From contig NZ_WSEN01000004.1 of assembly GCF_009758255.1 (NCBI RefSeq), positions 310,001 through 374,000 of the forward strand: 64,000 nucleotides of DNA. Reading direction: 5' to 3'. The notes below the pieces were generated by a model. It was not told where the DNA came from. It saw nothing but the letters and a program-made list of their open reading frames with translations, and made no database searches. Below, piece after piece: positions 28,729 to 35,942 of the stretch (position 1 is the first letter of the stretch; every line of letters begins with the position of its first letter). Source of the stretch: Microbacterium sp. MAH-37 (lineage in GTDB: Bacteria; Actinomycetota; Actinomycetes; Actinomycetales; Microbacteriaceae). The position numbers were made by a program, and so were the translations under genes.

Positions 28729-28787
28729 CCCAGGTCGCGATTCGTGTCGCTGAACGCGGGGCGAAGCGACACGAATTGCGACCTGGG
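28729..28787. repeat. Palindromic element C between copA and copB
   Basis: 23-base arms with a single mismatch and a 13-base loop; left arm starts CCCAGGTCGC, right arm ends GCGACCTGGG. It lies 75 bases after the copA stop and just before the copB operator, and may terminate copA transcription. Confidence 0.8.
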
Positions 28788-28807
28788 AGGGAAAGGTCTT
28801 GTCGGGA

Positions 28808-28824
28808 ATACCCCAGGGGGGTAT
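28808..28824. promoter_or_regulatory. CsoR-like operator, site 3 (copB promoter)
   Basis: ATACCCCAGGGGGGTAT, sharing its last three bases with the TATGTT -10-like hexamer (28822-28827) that lies 7 bases before the copB start. Confidence 0.75.
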
Positions 28825-28834
28825 GTTCGTTGTG

Positions 28835-31183
28835 ATGAACATGGACAAGCACGAGGGCCACGACATGCACGCCGGGCGCGCCGGGTCGTTGAGCGACGAG
28901 CGCCGTACTGAGCGAGCGGAGCGAGACGAAGTGACGAAACGCTCCCCGCGCGCGCATGAGGATCACGCCGGGCATGCCGAGGACGACGCCCACGCCGGTC
29001 ATGACATGCACTCGCACGGCGCGGGACACGACATGCACGCCGGTCATGACGCTCACGCCGGTCACGACGTTTCGTCTCGCACCGCTCGCTCAACGACCGA
29101 GATGGGGCACGCGGGCCACGACGCCCATGGCGGCCACGCCGGTCACGAGGATCACACGGCACACGCCGGCCACGAGAATCACGGCGGCCATGAGGAGCAT
29201 GCCGGCCACGGTGACCATGCCGGTCACGCGGGTCACGGGGACCACGTCGGGCAGTTCCGGCGGCTGTTCTGGATCAACCTGATCATCGCCGTCCCTGTCG
29301 TCGCCCTGTCGCCGATGTTCGCGATGATCCTCGGCTACGAGGTTCCGACCTGGGCGCGGTGGATCGCTCCGGTGCTCGGCACTGTCATGTACGTCTGGGG
29401 TGGACGCCCGTTCCTCACCGGCGCGGTGTCCGAGCTCAAGGCGCGCAAGCCAGGGATGATGCTGCTGATCGGTCTCGCGATCACTGTCGCGTTCCTCGCG
29501 TCCTGGGGCGCGAGCCTGGGGATACTGCATCACGAGCTCGAGTTCTGGTGGGAGCTCGCGCTGCTGATCGTCATCATGCTGCTCGGGCACTGGCTCGAGA
29601 TGCGCTCGCTGGCGCAGACCAGCTCCGCGCTCGACTCGCTGGCCGCGTTGCTGCCGGACGAGGCGGAGCGCGTCGACGGCGACGAGATCACCAAGGTCTC
29701 CCCGTCCGACCTGCGCGTCGGCGACGTCGTCATCGTGCGCCCCGGAGGCAGCGTCCCTGCCGATGGGCGGATCGTCGACGGCCGCGCCGACATGGACGAG
29801 TCCATGCTCACCGGAGAGTCCCGCACGGTCTCACGCGGCACCGGCGATCAGGTCACGGCCGGAACCGTCGCGACCGACTCCGGGCTGCGCGTCGAGGTCA
29901 CCGCCACCGGCGATGACACCGCACTGGCGGGCATCCGCAAGCTCGTCGCCGACGCGCAGGCGTCCAGCTCGCGCGCGCAGCGGCTGGCCGACCGCGCGGC
30001 GGCCTGGCTGTTCTGGTTCGCGCTCGGCGCGGCGGCGATCACCGCGGTCGTGTGGTCGGTCATCGGGCTGCCCGACGAGGCAGTCATCCGCACCATCACC
30101 GTTCTCGTGATCGCCTGCCCCCACGCCCTCGGGCTCGCCATCCCGCTGGTCGTGTCGATCGCCACCGAGCGGGCAGCGCGGGCCGGTGTGCTCGTCAAGG
30201 ACCGGTTGGCGCTGGAGAGCATGCGCGACATCGACGCGGTGCTGTTCGACAAGACCGGCACTCTCACCAAGGGCGAGCCCACCGTGACCGGTGTCGCGCC
30301 GGTCGGCGATCACACGTCGGACGAGGTGCTCGCGCTCGCCGCGGCCGCCGAGGCCGACAGCGAGCATCCGCTCGCGAAGGCGATCGTGCGCGCGGCATCC
30401 GACCTCACGGTCGCGAAGGCGACCGGCTTCACATCGTCGCCCGCCGTCGGCGTGACGGCGACGGTCGACGGGCACGAGGTGCGCGTCGGCGGTCCGCGTC
30501 TGCTCGAGGAACTCGGTGCGTCAGAGGTGCCGGATGCCGCGGACTGGCGCGCCGACGGCGCGATCATCCTGCACGTCGTGCGCGACGGACAGGTGATCGG
30601 CGGGCTGAAGCTGGCCGACGAGATCCGCTCCGAGTCGCGCGAGGCGGTAGAGGCTCTGCGGGCGAAGGGCGTCGAGGTCGTCATGATCACCGGCGACGCC
30701 GAGGCCGTCGCGCATGCGGTGGCATCCGAACTGGGCATCGAGCGCGTGTTCGCCGGGGTGCGCCCCGAGGACAAGTCGGCGAAGGTCGCCGAGCTGCAGC
30801 GCGAGGGCAAGAAGGTCGCGATGGTCGGCGACGGCGTCAACGACGCCCCTGCGCTCGCGCAGGCGGATGTCGGCATCGCGATCGGCGCTGGGACGGATGT
30901 CGCGATAGCGTCGGCGGGCGTCATCCTGGCCTCCGACGACCCCCGTTCGGTGCTGTCGGTGATCGAGCTGTCCCGGGCGAGCTACCGAAAGATGAAGCAG
31001 AACCTGTGGTGGGCCGCCGGGTACAACCTCATCTCGGTGCCGCTCGCCGCCGGCGTGCTCGCCCCGATCGGGTTCGTGATGCCGATGTCGGTCGGCGCGG
31101 TGCTGATGAGCCTCTCGACGATCGTCGTCGCGCTCAACGCCCAGTCCCTGCGCCGCCTGGACCTTCGACCCTCCGGTCGTTGA
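28835..31183 (+). CDS. copB: CopB-type P1B-3 copper ATPase with a His-rich N-terminus and repeat insertions
   Basis: 782 residues. The first 140 or so are a histidine-rich metal-binding tail of HAGH/DMH repeats. Membrane and catalytic parts follow: Cys428-Pro-His430 (the CPH motif of CopB-type pumps, linked with Cu(II)/Cu(I) export), Asp472 in DKTGT, and GDGVNDAP. Two stretches of the tail (residues about 16-36 and 78-89) are not His-rich but Arg/Glu/Ser-rich and are encoded by family B repeats in opposite orientations. ATG 28835 follows TATGTT by 7 bases; the open frame upstream crosses the operator. The stop codon lies inside a large palindrome. Confidence 0.9.
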   Translation: MNMDKHEGHDMHAGRAGSLSDERRTERAERDEVTKRSPRAHEDHAGHAEDDAHAGHDMHSHGAGHDMHAGHDAHAGHDVSSRTARSTTEMGHAGHDAHGGHAGHEDHTAHAGHENHGGHEEHAGHGDHAGHAGHGDHVGQFRRLFWINLIIAVPVVALSPMFAMILGYEVPTWARWIAPVLGTVMYVWGGRPFLTGAVSELKARKPGMMLLIGLAITVAFLASWGASLGILHHELEFWWELALLIVIMLLGHWLEMRSLAQTSSALDSLAALLPDEAERVDGDEITKVSPSDLRVGDVVIVRPGGSVPADGRIVDGRADMDESMLTGESRTVSRGTGDQVTAGTVATDSGLRVEVTATGDDTALAGIRKLVADAQASSSRAQRLADRAAAWLFWFALGAAAITAVVWSVIGLPDEAVIRTITVLVIACPHALGLAIPLVVSIATERAARAGVLVKDRLALESMRDIDAVLFDKTGTLTKGEPTVTGVAPVGDHTSDEVLALAAAAEADSEHPLAKAIVRAASDLTVAKATGFTSSPAVGVTATVDGHEVRVGGPRLLEELGASEVPDAADWRADGAIILHVVRDGQVIGGLKLADEIRSESREAVEALRAKGVEVVMITGDAEAVAHAVASELGIERVFAGVRPEDKSAKVAELQREGKKVAMVGDGVNDAPALAQADVGIAIGAGTDVAIASAGVILASDDPRSVLSVIELSRASYRKMKQNLWWAAGYNLISVPLAAGVLAPIGFVMPMSVGAVLMSLSTIVVALNAQSLRRLDLRPSGR
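28881..28942. repeat. Family B repeat, locus 1 (in frame in copB)
   Basis: Contains GGGTCGTTGAGCG and TGAGCGAGCGGAGCGAGACG in tandem. It encodes an Arg/Glu/Ser-rich segment that interrupts the His-rich repeats of CopB. Confidence 0.75.
29067..29100. repeat. Family B repeat, locus 2 (in frame in copB, opposite orientation)
   Basis: ACGTTTCGTCTCGC...CGCTCGCTCAACGACC, the reverse orientation of locus 1 and about 120 bases from it. It encodes SSRTARSTTE within the His-rich tail. Confidence 0.75.
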
Positions 31184-31263
31184 GCGAGCGGAGCGAGACG
31201 AAACGTCTGCAGCCGACCTGAAGGCGTTTCGTCTCGCTCGTTCCTCGCTCGCTCAACGACCGG
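31173..31263. repeat. Family B palindrome, locus 3 (spans the stop codons of two convergent genes)
   Basis: Two inverted copies of the family B unit: left arm 31173-31205 starts CCGGTCGTTGAGCG, right arm 31225-31263 ends CGCTCAACGACCGG and has 6 extra bases inside. copB (+) stops at 31181-31183 in the left arm; the acetyltransferase gene (-) stops at 31253-31255 in the right arm. Probably a bidirectional terminator. Confidence 0.85.
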
Positions 31264-31855
31264 GCGAAGAGACCGGCCACTCCTCGGCGAGCAGGCCGTA
31301 GTTCATCCCGTCCATCCACTCGCCGGACCTGTGCAGCGCGGTCTTGAGGCTGAACTCCTCCCGCCGCATCCCGAGCCGCTCCATCAGGCGCCAGGACGGC
31401 TCGTTGGCGGCGAAGCACCCGGCGTGCACGCGGCGCAGCCCGAGCGGTCCGAAACAGACGTCGATCACCGCGCGCATCGCCTCGGTCGCGTATCCCGAGC
31501 CGGAGTACTCGGGATTCAGCACCCATCCGAGCTCGGCCTGCACCCCCTTCGCCTGATCGGCCGCCTCGGCCTGCCCCCAGCCGTCCTCGATGCGCAGCAT
31601 GACGTCGCCGATGAGCACGGGCGTCTCCTGCTCCTCGCCGGGGAGCAGCACGATCGCGAGCGTCGTCGCCAGGCGTTCCGGATCGGCGTACGCCTCCAGG
31701 AACGCATCGCGCGTCGAGGGCGCGCGTCCCAGCCAATGGCTGACCTCGGGAAGCCTGCGGTACGACCACACGGCGTCGAGATCGTCCACGGTGCACGCGC
31801 GGATCTCGAGTCGGGGAGTGCGAACCGGCCAGGGTGTCGCGGGCGTGTCGGTCAT
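31253..31855 (-). CDS. GNAT-family N-acetyltransferase (RimJ/RimL type)
   Basis: 200 residues of the Acetyltransf_3 type. The N-terminal strand RTPRLEIRACTVDDL, the acetyl-CoA loop region (PEYSGSGYATEAMRAVIDVCF, residues about 113-133) and VHAGCFAANEPSWRLMERLGMRRE are characteristic. Such enzymes acetylate protein N-termini, amino acids or small amines; the substrate is unknown. ATG 31855 follows TAACCT (31862-31867, minus strand) by 6 bases. The last residues, SSPGR, come from the palindrome shared with copB. Confidence 0.85.
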   Translation of the reverse strand: MTDTPATPWPVRTPRLEIRACTVDDLDAVWSYRRLPEVSHWLGRAPSTRDAFLEAYADPERLATTLAIVLLPGEEQETPVLIGDVMLRIEDGWGQAEAADQAKGVQAELGWVLNPEYSGSGYATEAMRAVIDVCFGPLGLRRVHAGCFAANEPSWRLMERLGMRREEFSLKTALHRSGEWMDGMNYGLLAEEWPVSSPGR

Positions 31856-31893
31856 CGCGCCAGGTTAGTCCAGGACACGGTGCGAGCGGCGTT

Positions 31894-32190
31894 TCAGTCG
31901 CCGCGCTCCTCGCGCTCGGCGGCGAGCTCCTCGCGCAGGCCCGCGTTCTCGTCCTCGAGGGCGAGGATGCGTCCGATGCCGGCGATGTTCATTCCCTCGT
32001 CGCGCAGTCGGCCGGCGCGGCGCAGGCGCGCGATGTCGTCGTCGCTGTACCGCCTGGTGCCCCCATCGCTGCGGAACGGTTCGAGCAGGCCCTTCTGCTC
32101 GAACAGGCGAAGAGTCGCCTCCGGCATGTCGACGAGCTGCGCGGCGACAGCGATGCCGTACAGCGGGGTGCGGGAGGTGCGGTGTGCCAT
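31894..32190 (-). CDS. hspR: HspR-like MerR-family heat-shock repressor
   Basis: 98 residues. MerR winged helix (LYGIAVAAQLVDMPEATLRLFEQKGLLEP) followed by the GGTRRYSDDDIARL wing and DEGMNIAGIGRILALE dimer helix, closely following the HspR pattern. HspR represses chaperone genes by binding inverted repeats. It is divergent from an Hsp20 gene, its most likely target, rather than from dnaK. The 130-base region between them contains the palindrome at 32261-32275. The short Glu/Arg-rich C-terminus is a coiled coil. Confidence 0.8.
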   Translation of the reverse strand: MAHRTSRTPLYGIAVAAQLVDMPEATLRLFEQKGLLEPFRSDGGTRRYSDDDIARLRRAGRLRDEGMNIAGIGRILALEDENAGLREELAAEREERGD

Positions 32191-32260
32191 CTCTGGAAGT
32201 TCCCTGGGAGCCGGTTGCGTTCGATGTCAAGTTGATCTATAACAAATCTACATCTACGGA

Positions 32261-32275
32261 TGCAGATAATCTGCA
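32261..32275. promoter_or_regulatory. Palindrome in the hspR/hsp20 intergenic region
   Basis: TGCAGAT-A-ATCTGCA, 7-bp perfect arms, 46 bases upstream of hsp20. A second small palindrome, TCAAGTTGA, lies at 32227-32235 and resembles a half of the CTTGA-type HspR element. Either could bind the adjacent MerR-type repressor. Confidence 0.45.
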
Positions 32276-32320
32276 CCCTACATCACACAAGCCCGTAGGG
32301 GCCGCAAGAGAGGAGAAATC

Positions 32321-32743
32321 ATGGGAATGACCTTCGACCCGATCAGCCAGCTCGATCGCTTCGCCGCGAGCGTGCTCGACTCCGCACGCACACCCCGGTT
32401 CATGCCGGTGGATCTCTTCCGCGACGGCGACCGATACGTCCTGCACGCCGACCTGCCCGGCATCGATCCGGGCTCCATCGATGTCGATGTCGACGGGTCT
32501 CAGCTGTCGATCCGAGCGCAGCGCACATCGGACAGCGGTGACGGCGTGCGCTGGATCTCCCGCGAGCGCAGTGGGGGCTCGTTCCTGCGCCAGTTCACGC
32601 TCGGCGACGGCGTGGACGTCGATGGGATCAGCGCCTCTTACGAGAGCGGGGTCCTGTCGGTCATCATCCCGGTGAGCGAGCGCGCCAAGCCGCGGAAGAT
32701 CGCCGTCGAGCAGACGGAGCACCGCCAGGAGATCACCGCCTGA
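32321..32743 (+). CDS. Hsp20/alpha-crystallin small heat-shock protein
   Basis: 140 residues with the alpha-crystallin domain (about 35-128): VDLFRDGDRYVLHADLPGIDPGSIDVDVDGSQLSI, SGGSFLRQFTLGDGVD and ESGVLSVIIPVSE. The C-terminal AKPRKIAVE tail contains the I-x-V anchor for oligomers. Binds unfolding proteins without ATP. A strong ribosome binding site GAGAGGAG lies 6-7 bases before ATG 32321. Probably repressed by the divergent HspR-like protein and followed by a small DUF2795-like gene. Confidence 0.92.
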   Translation: MGMTFDPISQLDRFAASVLDSARTPRFMPVDLFRDGDRYVLHADLPGIDPGSIDVDVDGSQLSIRAQRTSDSGDGVRWISRERSGGSFLRQFTLGDGVDVDGISASYESGVLSVIIPVSERAKPRKIAVEQTEHRQEITA

Positions 32744-32810
32744 TCGTGTGGGCGGGGACGGTGGGCGCCCCCGCCCCGCATCGGAACACCGAGCAAGGAA
32801 GGACCATACG

Positions 32811-33029
32811 ATGAACACCCTCACCCCCGCACTCGATCGCTTCCTGACGACGATGGAGTTCCCCGCGATGAAGGACGACCTCATCCGCGAGGGGACACGA
32901 GCCGGACTCGCGATCGCGGACAGGGCGCAACTCGACCGCCTGCCGGAACAGCGCTACGACGGTCGACTCCCGGTGCGTGAGGCGCTCGCTGCGCAGGCCG
33001 ACGAGAACGCCGAACTCGTCGCCGCGTGA
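32811..33029 (+). CDS. Small DUF2795-like protein downstream of hsp20
   Basis: 72 residues, ATG 32811 with AAGGAAGGA 8 bases upstream. The pattern FPAMKDDLIREGTRAGL...LDRLPEQRYDGRLPVREAL resembles the DUF2795 fold, a small helical domain common in actinobacteria and cyanobacteria. Its place 67 bases after hsp20 suggests co-expression under heat or stress control. No biochemical function known. Confidence 0.7.
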   Translation: MNTLTPALDRFLTTMEFPAMKDDLIREGTRAGLAIADRAQLDRLPEQRYDGRLPVREALAAQADENAELVAA

Positions 33030-33051
33030 TCCGACTGCGGGGGCGGACTCG

Positions 33052-33702
33052 TCATCCGCCCCCGCCGCCGGCGATCTCGGCCGCTCGGCGCAGGTCGGCG
33101 ACGAACGCCTGGAAGGCGGTCTCCCGGGCGGCCTCTTCCGGAATCCGCAGCAGGCTCGACGGATGCACCGTCACGACGGTGGGCGTCCCCGAGGCATCGG
33201 CTGACTCGAGTATCGTCCCCCGCACCTCCCCGATGCGGACGTTCCTGCCGAGCACCGACCGTGCGGCCGTCGTGCCCATCGCGACGACGACGTCCGGTCG
33301 CACCACGGCGATCTCCGCCGCGAGCCAGGGGCGGCAGGCGTCGATGTGGCCGATGGCCGGCTTCTCGTGGATGCGCCGCCGCCCCCGCCGCTCGAATCGG
33401 AAGTGCTTCACGGCGTTCGTCAGATACAGCCCGTTCCGGTCCAGCCGCGCGGCGTCGATCGCGGCGTCGAGCCTGCGACCGGCCGGGCCGACGAACGGCT
33501 CGCCCTCGAGATCCTCCTGATCGCCGGGCTGCTCGCCGACGAGCATCATGGACGCCCGTGCGGGCCCCTCCGAGAAGACGACCTGGGTGGCATCCTGCCA
33601 GAGTTCGCAGCCGCGGCAGTCGGGCGCAGCCTGACGGAGCGCGCCGAGCCCGCCGTGCTCCGGCACCCATTCCTGCGCACCGGGCCGCTCCTCGATGGCC
33701 AT
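33052..33702 (-). CDS. UdgX-type uracil-DNA glycosylase
   Basis: 216 residues of the UDG superfamily, closest to family 4 and UdgX. Four-cysteine-type start (CRGCELW), motif A GEQPGDQED near 56-64, and the R-loop RRRIHEKPAIGH near 106-117 that distinguishes UdgX; the His in this loop forms a covalent bond with the abasic site after uracil removal in studied members. Motif B is VHPSSLLR near 175. Removes uracil arising from cytosine deamination. It is 9 bases after, and co-transcribed with, an FMN reductase gene. Confidence 0.85.
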   Translation of the reverse strand: MAIEERPGAQEWVPEHGGLGALRQAAPDCRGCELWQDATQVVFSEGPARASMMLVGEQPGDQEDLEGEPFVGPAGRRLDAAIDAARLDRNGLYLTNAVKHFRFERRGRRRIHEKPAIGHIDACRPWLAAEIAVVRPDVVVAMGTTAARSVLGRNVRIGEVRGTILESADASGTPTVVTVHPSSLLRIPEEAARETAFQAFVADLRRAAEIAGGGGG

Positions 33703-33711
33703 CGCGATGCC

Positions 33712-34311
33712 TCAGTGCATGACGTCCGGGTCGGAGTCGCCCATGTGCCCTGGCAGCGCGCTGGAGAGCACCCTGGCGACGAAGGCCGAGTACTCCGACA
33801 TGTAGTGCCCGAGGAACTGCGCCGTGCTCTCGTTCGAGACCGTGCCGTCGGCGCCGTAGACCTCCGGGTCGAAGTGGATGTACACCTCGGGGGAGTTCAG
33901 CTGAGGAGCGTCGAGGAAGCTCAGCACGCTGCGCATCGACGACTGCATCACCGCCGTGCCGATCGCGCCGGCCGAGGCACCGATGATGCCGGTGGGCTTC
34001 CGCGCGAACGAGTTCTGTCCCCACGGCCGGGAACCGATATCGATCGCGTTCTTCAGGGCGCCGGGGATCGAGCGGTTGTACTCCGGGGAGATGAAGAGCA
34101 GCCCGTCCGCGCCCTCGATCGACCGCTTGAACGCGGTCACCGCGGCGCCGGGGTTGTACTCGTCGTCGCGGTTGTACATGGGCAGGTCACGGATCGGGAT
34201 CTCGAACATCTCGAGGTCGTCCGGTGCGAGCTTCACGAGCGCCTTCGAGAGCACCCGGTTGATCGAGTCGTTCGCGAGGCTGCCGATGAGGTATCCGATG
34301 CGGTAGGTCAT
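33712..34311 (-). CDS. NADPH-dependent FMN reductase
   Basis: 199-residue flavodoxin-fold protein. The FMN phosphate-binding loop is IGYLIGSLANDSINRVL near the start, and the signature LLFISPEYNRSIPGALKNAIDIGSR (about 72-96) with KPTGIIGASAGAIG is typical of azoreductase/chromate-reductase-like enzymes. ATG 34311 was chosen because GGAGCAGGTC precedes it. Likely reduces FMN or quinone-like substrates with NADPH. First gene of an operon with the UdgX-type glycosylase; divergent from a reductase gene at 34382. Confidence 0.85.
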   Translation of the reverse strand: MTYRIGYLIGSLANDSINRVLSKALVKLAPDDLEMFEIPIRDLPMYNRDDEYNPGAAVTAFKRSIEGADGLLFISPEYNRSIPGALKNAIDIGSRPWGQNSFARKPTGIIGASAGAIGTAVMQSSMRSVLSFLDAPQLNSPEVYIHFDPEVYGADGTVSNESTAQFLGHYMSEYSAFVARVLSSALPGHMGDSDPDVMH

Positions 34312-34381
34312 GACCTGCTCCGTTCTCACTGGGGCTTCCAGGTCTACTCCCGACACCTCGCCCCGGCAATACGATCGAGGC

Positions 34382-35053
34382 ATGATCGGCACGCTCGGAA
34401 TCCTCGGTGCCGGGCGGGTGGGTCTCGTCCTCGCGCGGCTCGCGTCGGATGCCGGCGTGACGGTGCTCCTGGGCGGATCGGGCGATCCGGCGCTGATCCG
34501 CGCGTCGGCGCGCGGCGTCGGGGCGACCGCGCTCACCGCGCGCGAGGTCGCCGAACGAGCGGATGCGGTGATCCTCGCGCTTCCGCTCGGCAAGTACCGG
34601 ACGATCCCCGCGGATGCTCTGCACGGAAAGCTCGTGATCGACTCGATGAACTACTGGTGGGGGTCGGACGGCATCCGCCCAGAGCTCGACGACCTGCGCA
34701 CCACGACCAGCGAGACCGTGCAGGCGTACCTCTCGGATGCCCGCGTAGTGAAGGCCTTGAGTCACATGGGCTATCACGACCTCGAGGACGACGCCCGCCC
34801 GCCCGGCGCGGCGGATCGCAAGGCCATCGCGATCGCCGGCGACGACCCCGCCGATCTCGACACGGTCGCAGGGCTCGTGGACGCCCTCGGCTTCGACCCC
34901 GTCATCGCGGGACCGCTGAGCGCCGGCATCATGCTCGAGCCCGGCGCCGAGGCGTTCGGCGCCGACGTCGACGCCGCCGAGCTGCGCGCGATGCTCGCCC
35001 GCTTCCCGACATCCCAGCGCGGCATCCGCGTCGCCCGCGCCCGTGCCCGCTGA
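34382..35053 (+). CDS. NADPH-dependent F420 reductase-like protein
   Basis: 223 residues: a Rossmann domain beginning GTLGILGAGRVGLVLARLASDAG, LLGGSGDPA, and an ADAVILALPLGKY segment. F420-dependent NADP reductases and related ferric reductase-like proteins share this layout. ATG 34382 sits exactly 6 bases after TACGAT (34370-34375) with no ribosome binding site, so it is probably leaderless. Divergent from the FMN reductase, suggesting a shared redox stimulus. Substrate (F420 or other) not proven. Confidence 0.75.
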   Translation: MIGTLGILGAGRVGLVLARLASDAGVTVLLGGSGDPALIRASARGVGATALTAREVAERADAVILALPLGKYRTIPADALHGKLVIDSMNYWWGSDGIRPELDDLRTTTSETVQAYLSDARVVKALSHMGYHDLEDDARPPGAADRKAIAIAGDDPADLDTVAGLVDALGFDPVIAGPLSAGIMLEPGAEAFGADVDAAELRAMLARFPTSQRGIRVARARAR

Positions 35054-35094
35054 CCACCGGCGTCAGCCTCTGACCGGCAGTCGTGTCCCCCCCT

Positions 35095-35157
35095 GTTCCG
35101 GTCTCAACGGTTGTGGGTCTCCGGTAGGGAGGCACCCGCAACGAGCTAGACCGGAGC
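35095..35157. repeat. Family A palindromic repeat, copy 3 (tandem unit 1)
   Basis: 63-bp copy in the gap between the F420-reductase-like gene and kdpE, where both transcripts end. It differs from copy 4 by one base (AGCTAGACC against AGCGAGACC). Confidence 0.9.
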
Positions 35158-35201
35158 TGGGGGAAAGGCAGGTCATCGTGCAGCCGCCGGTCCCCCCCCT
35201 T

Positions 35202-35264
35202 GTTCCGGTCTCAACGGTTGTGGGTCTCCGGTAGGGAGGCACCCGCAACGAGCGAGACCGGAGC
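35202..35264. repeat. Family A palindromic repeat, copy 4 (tandem unit 2)
   Basis: Tandem duplicate of copy 3 at a 107-base interval; both are preceded by a run of seven to eight C residues. Lies 6 bases from the kdpE stop and probably terminates the kdp operon. Confidence 0.9.
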
Positions 35265-35270
35265 TGGGGC

Positions 35271-35938
<668 letters not shown>

Positions 35939-35942
<4 letters not shown>

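Noticed and set aside
35095..35264. Two near-identical repeats separated by unique sequence, CRISPR-like at first sight
   Set aside because: Repeat units are 63-bp palindromes, only two in tandem, with dispersed copies elsewhere and no cas genes.
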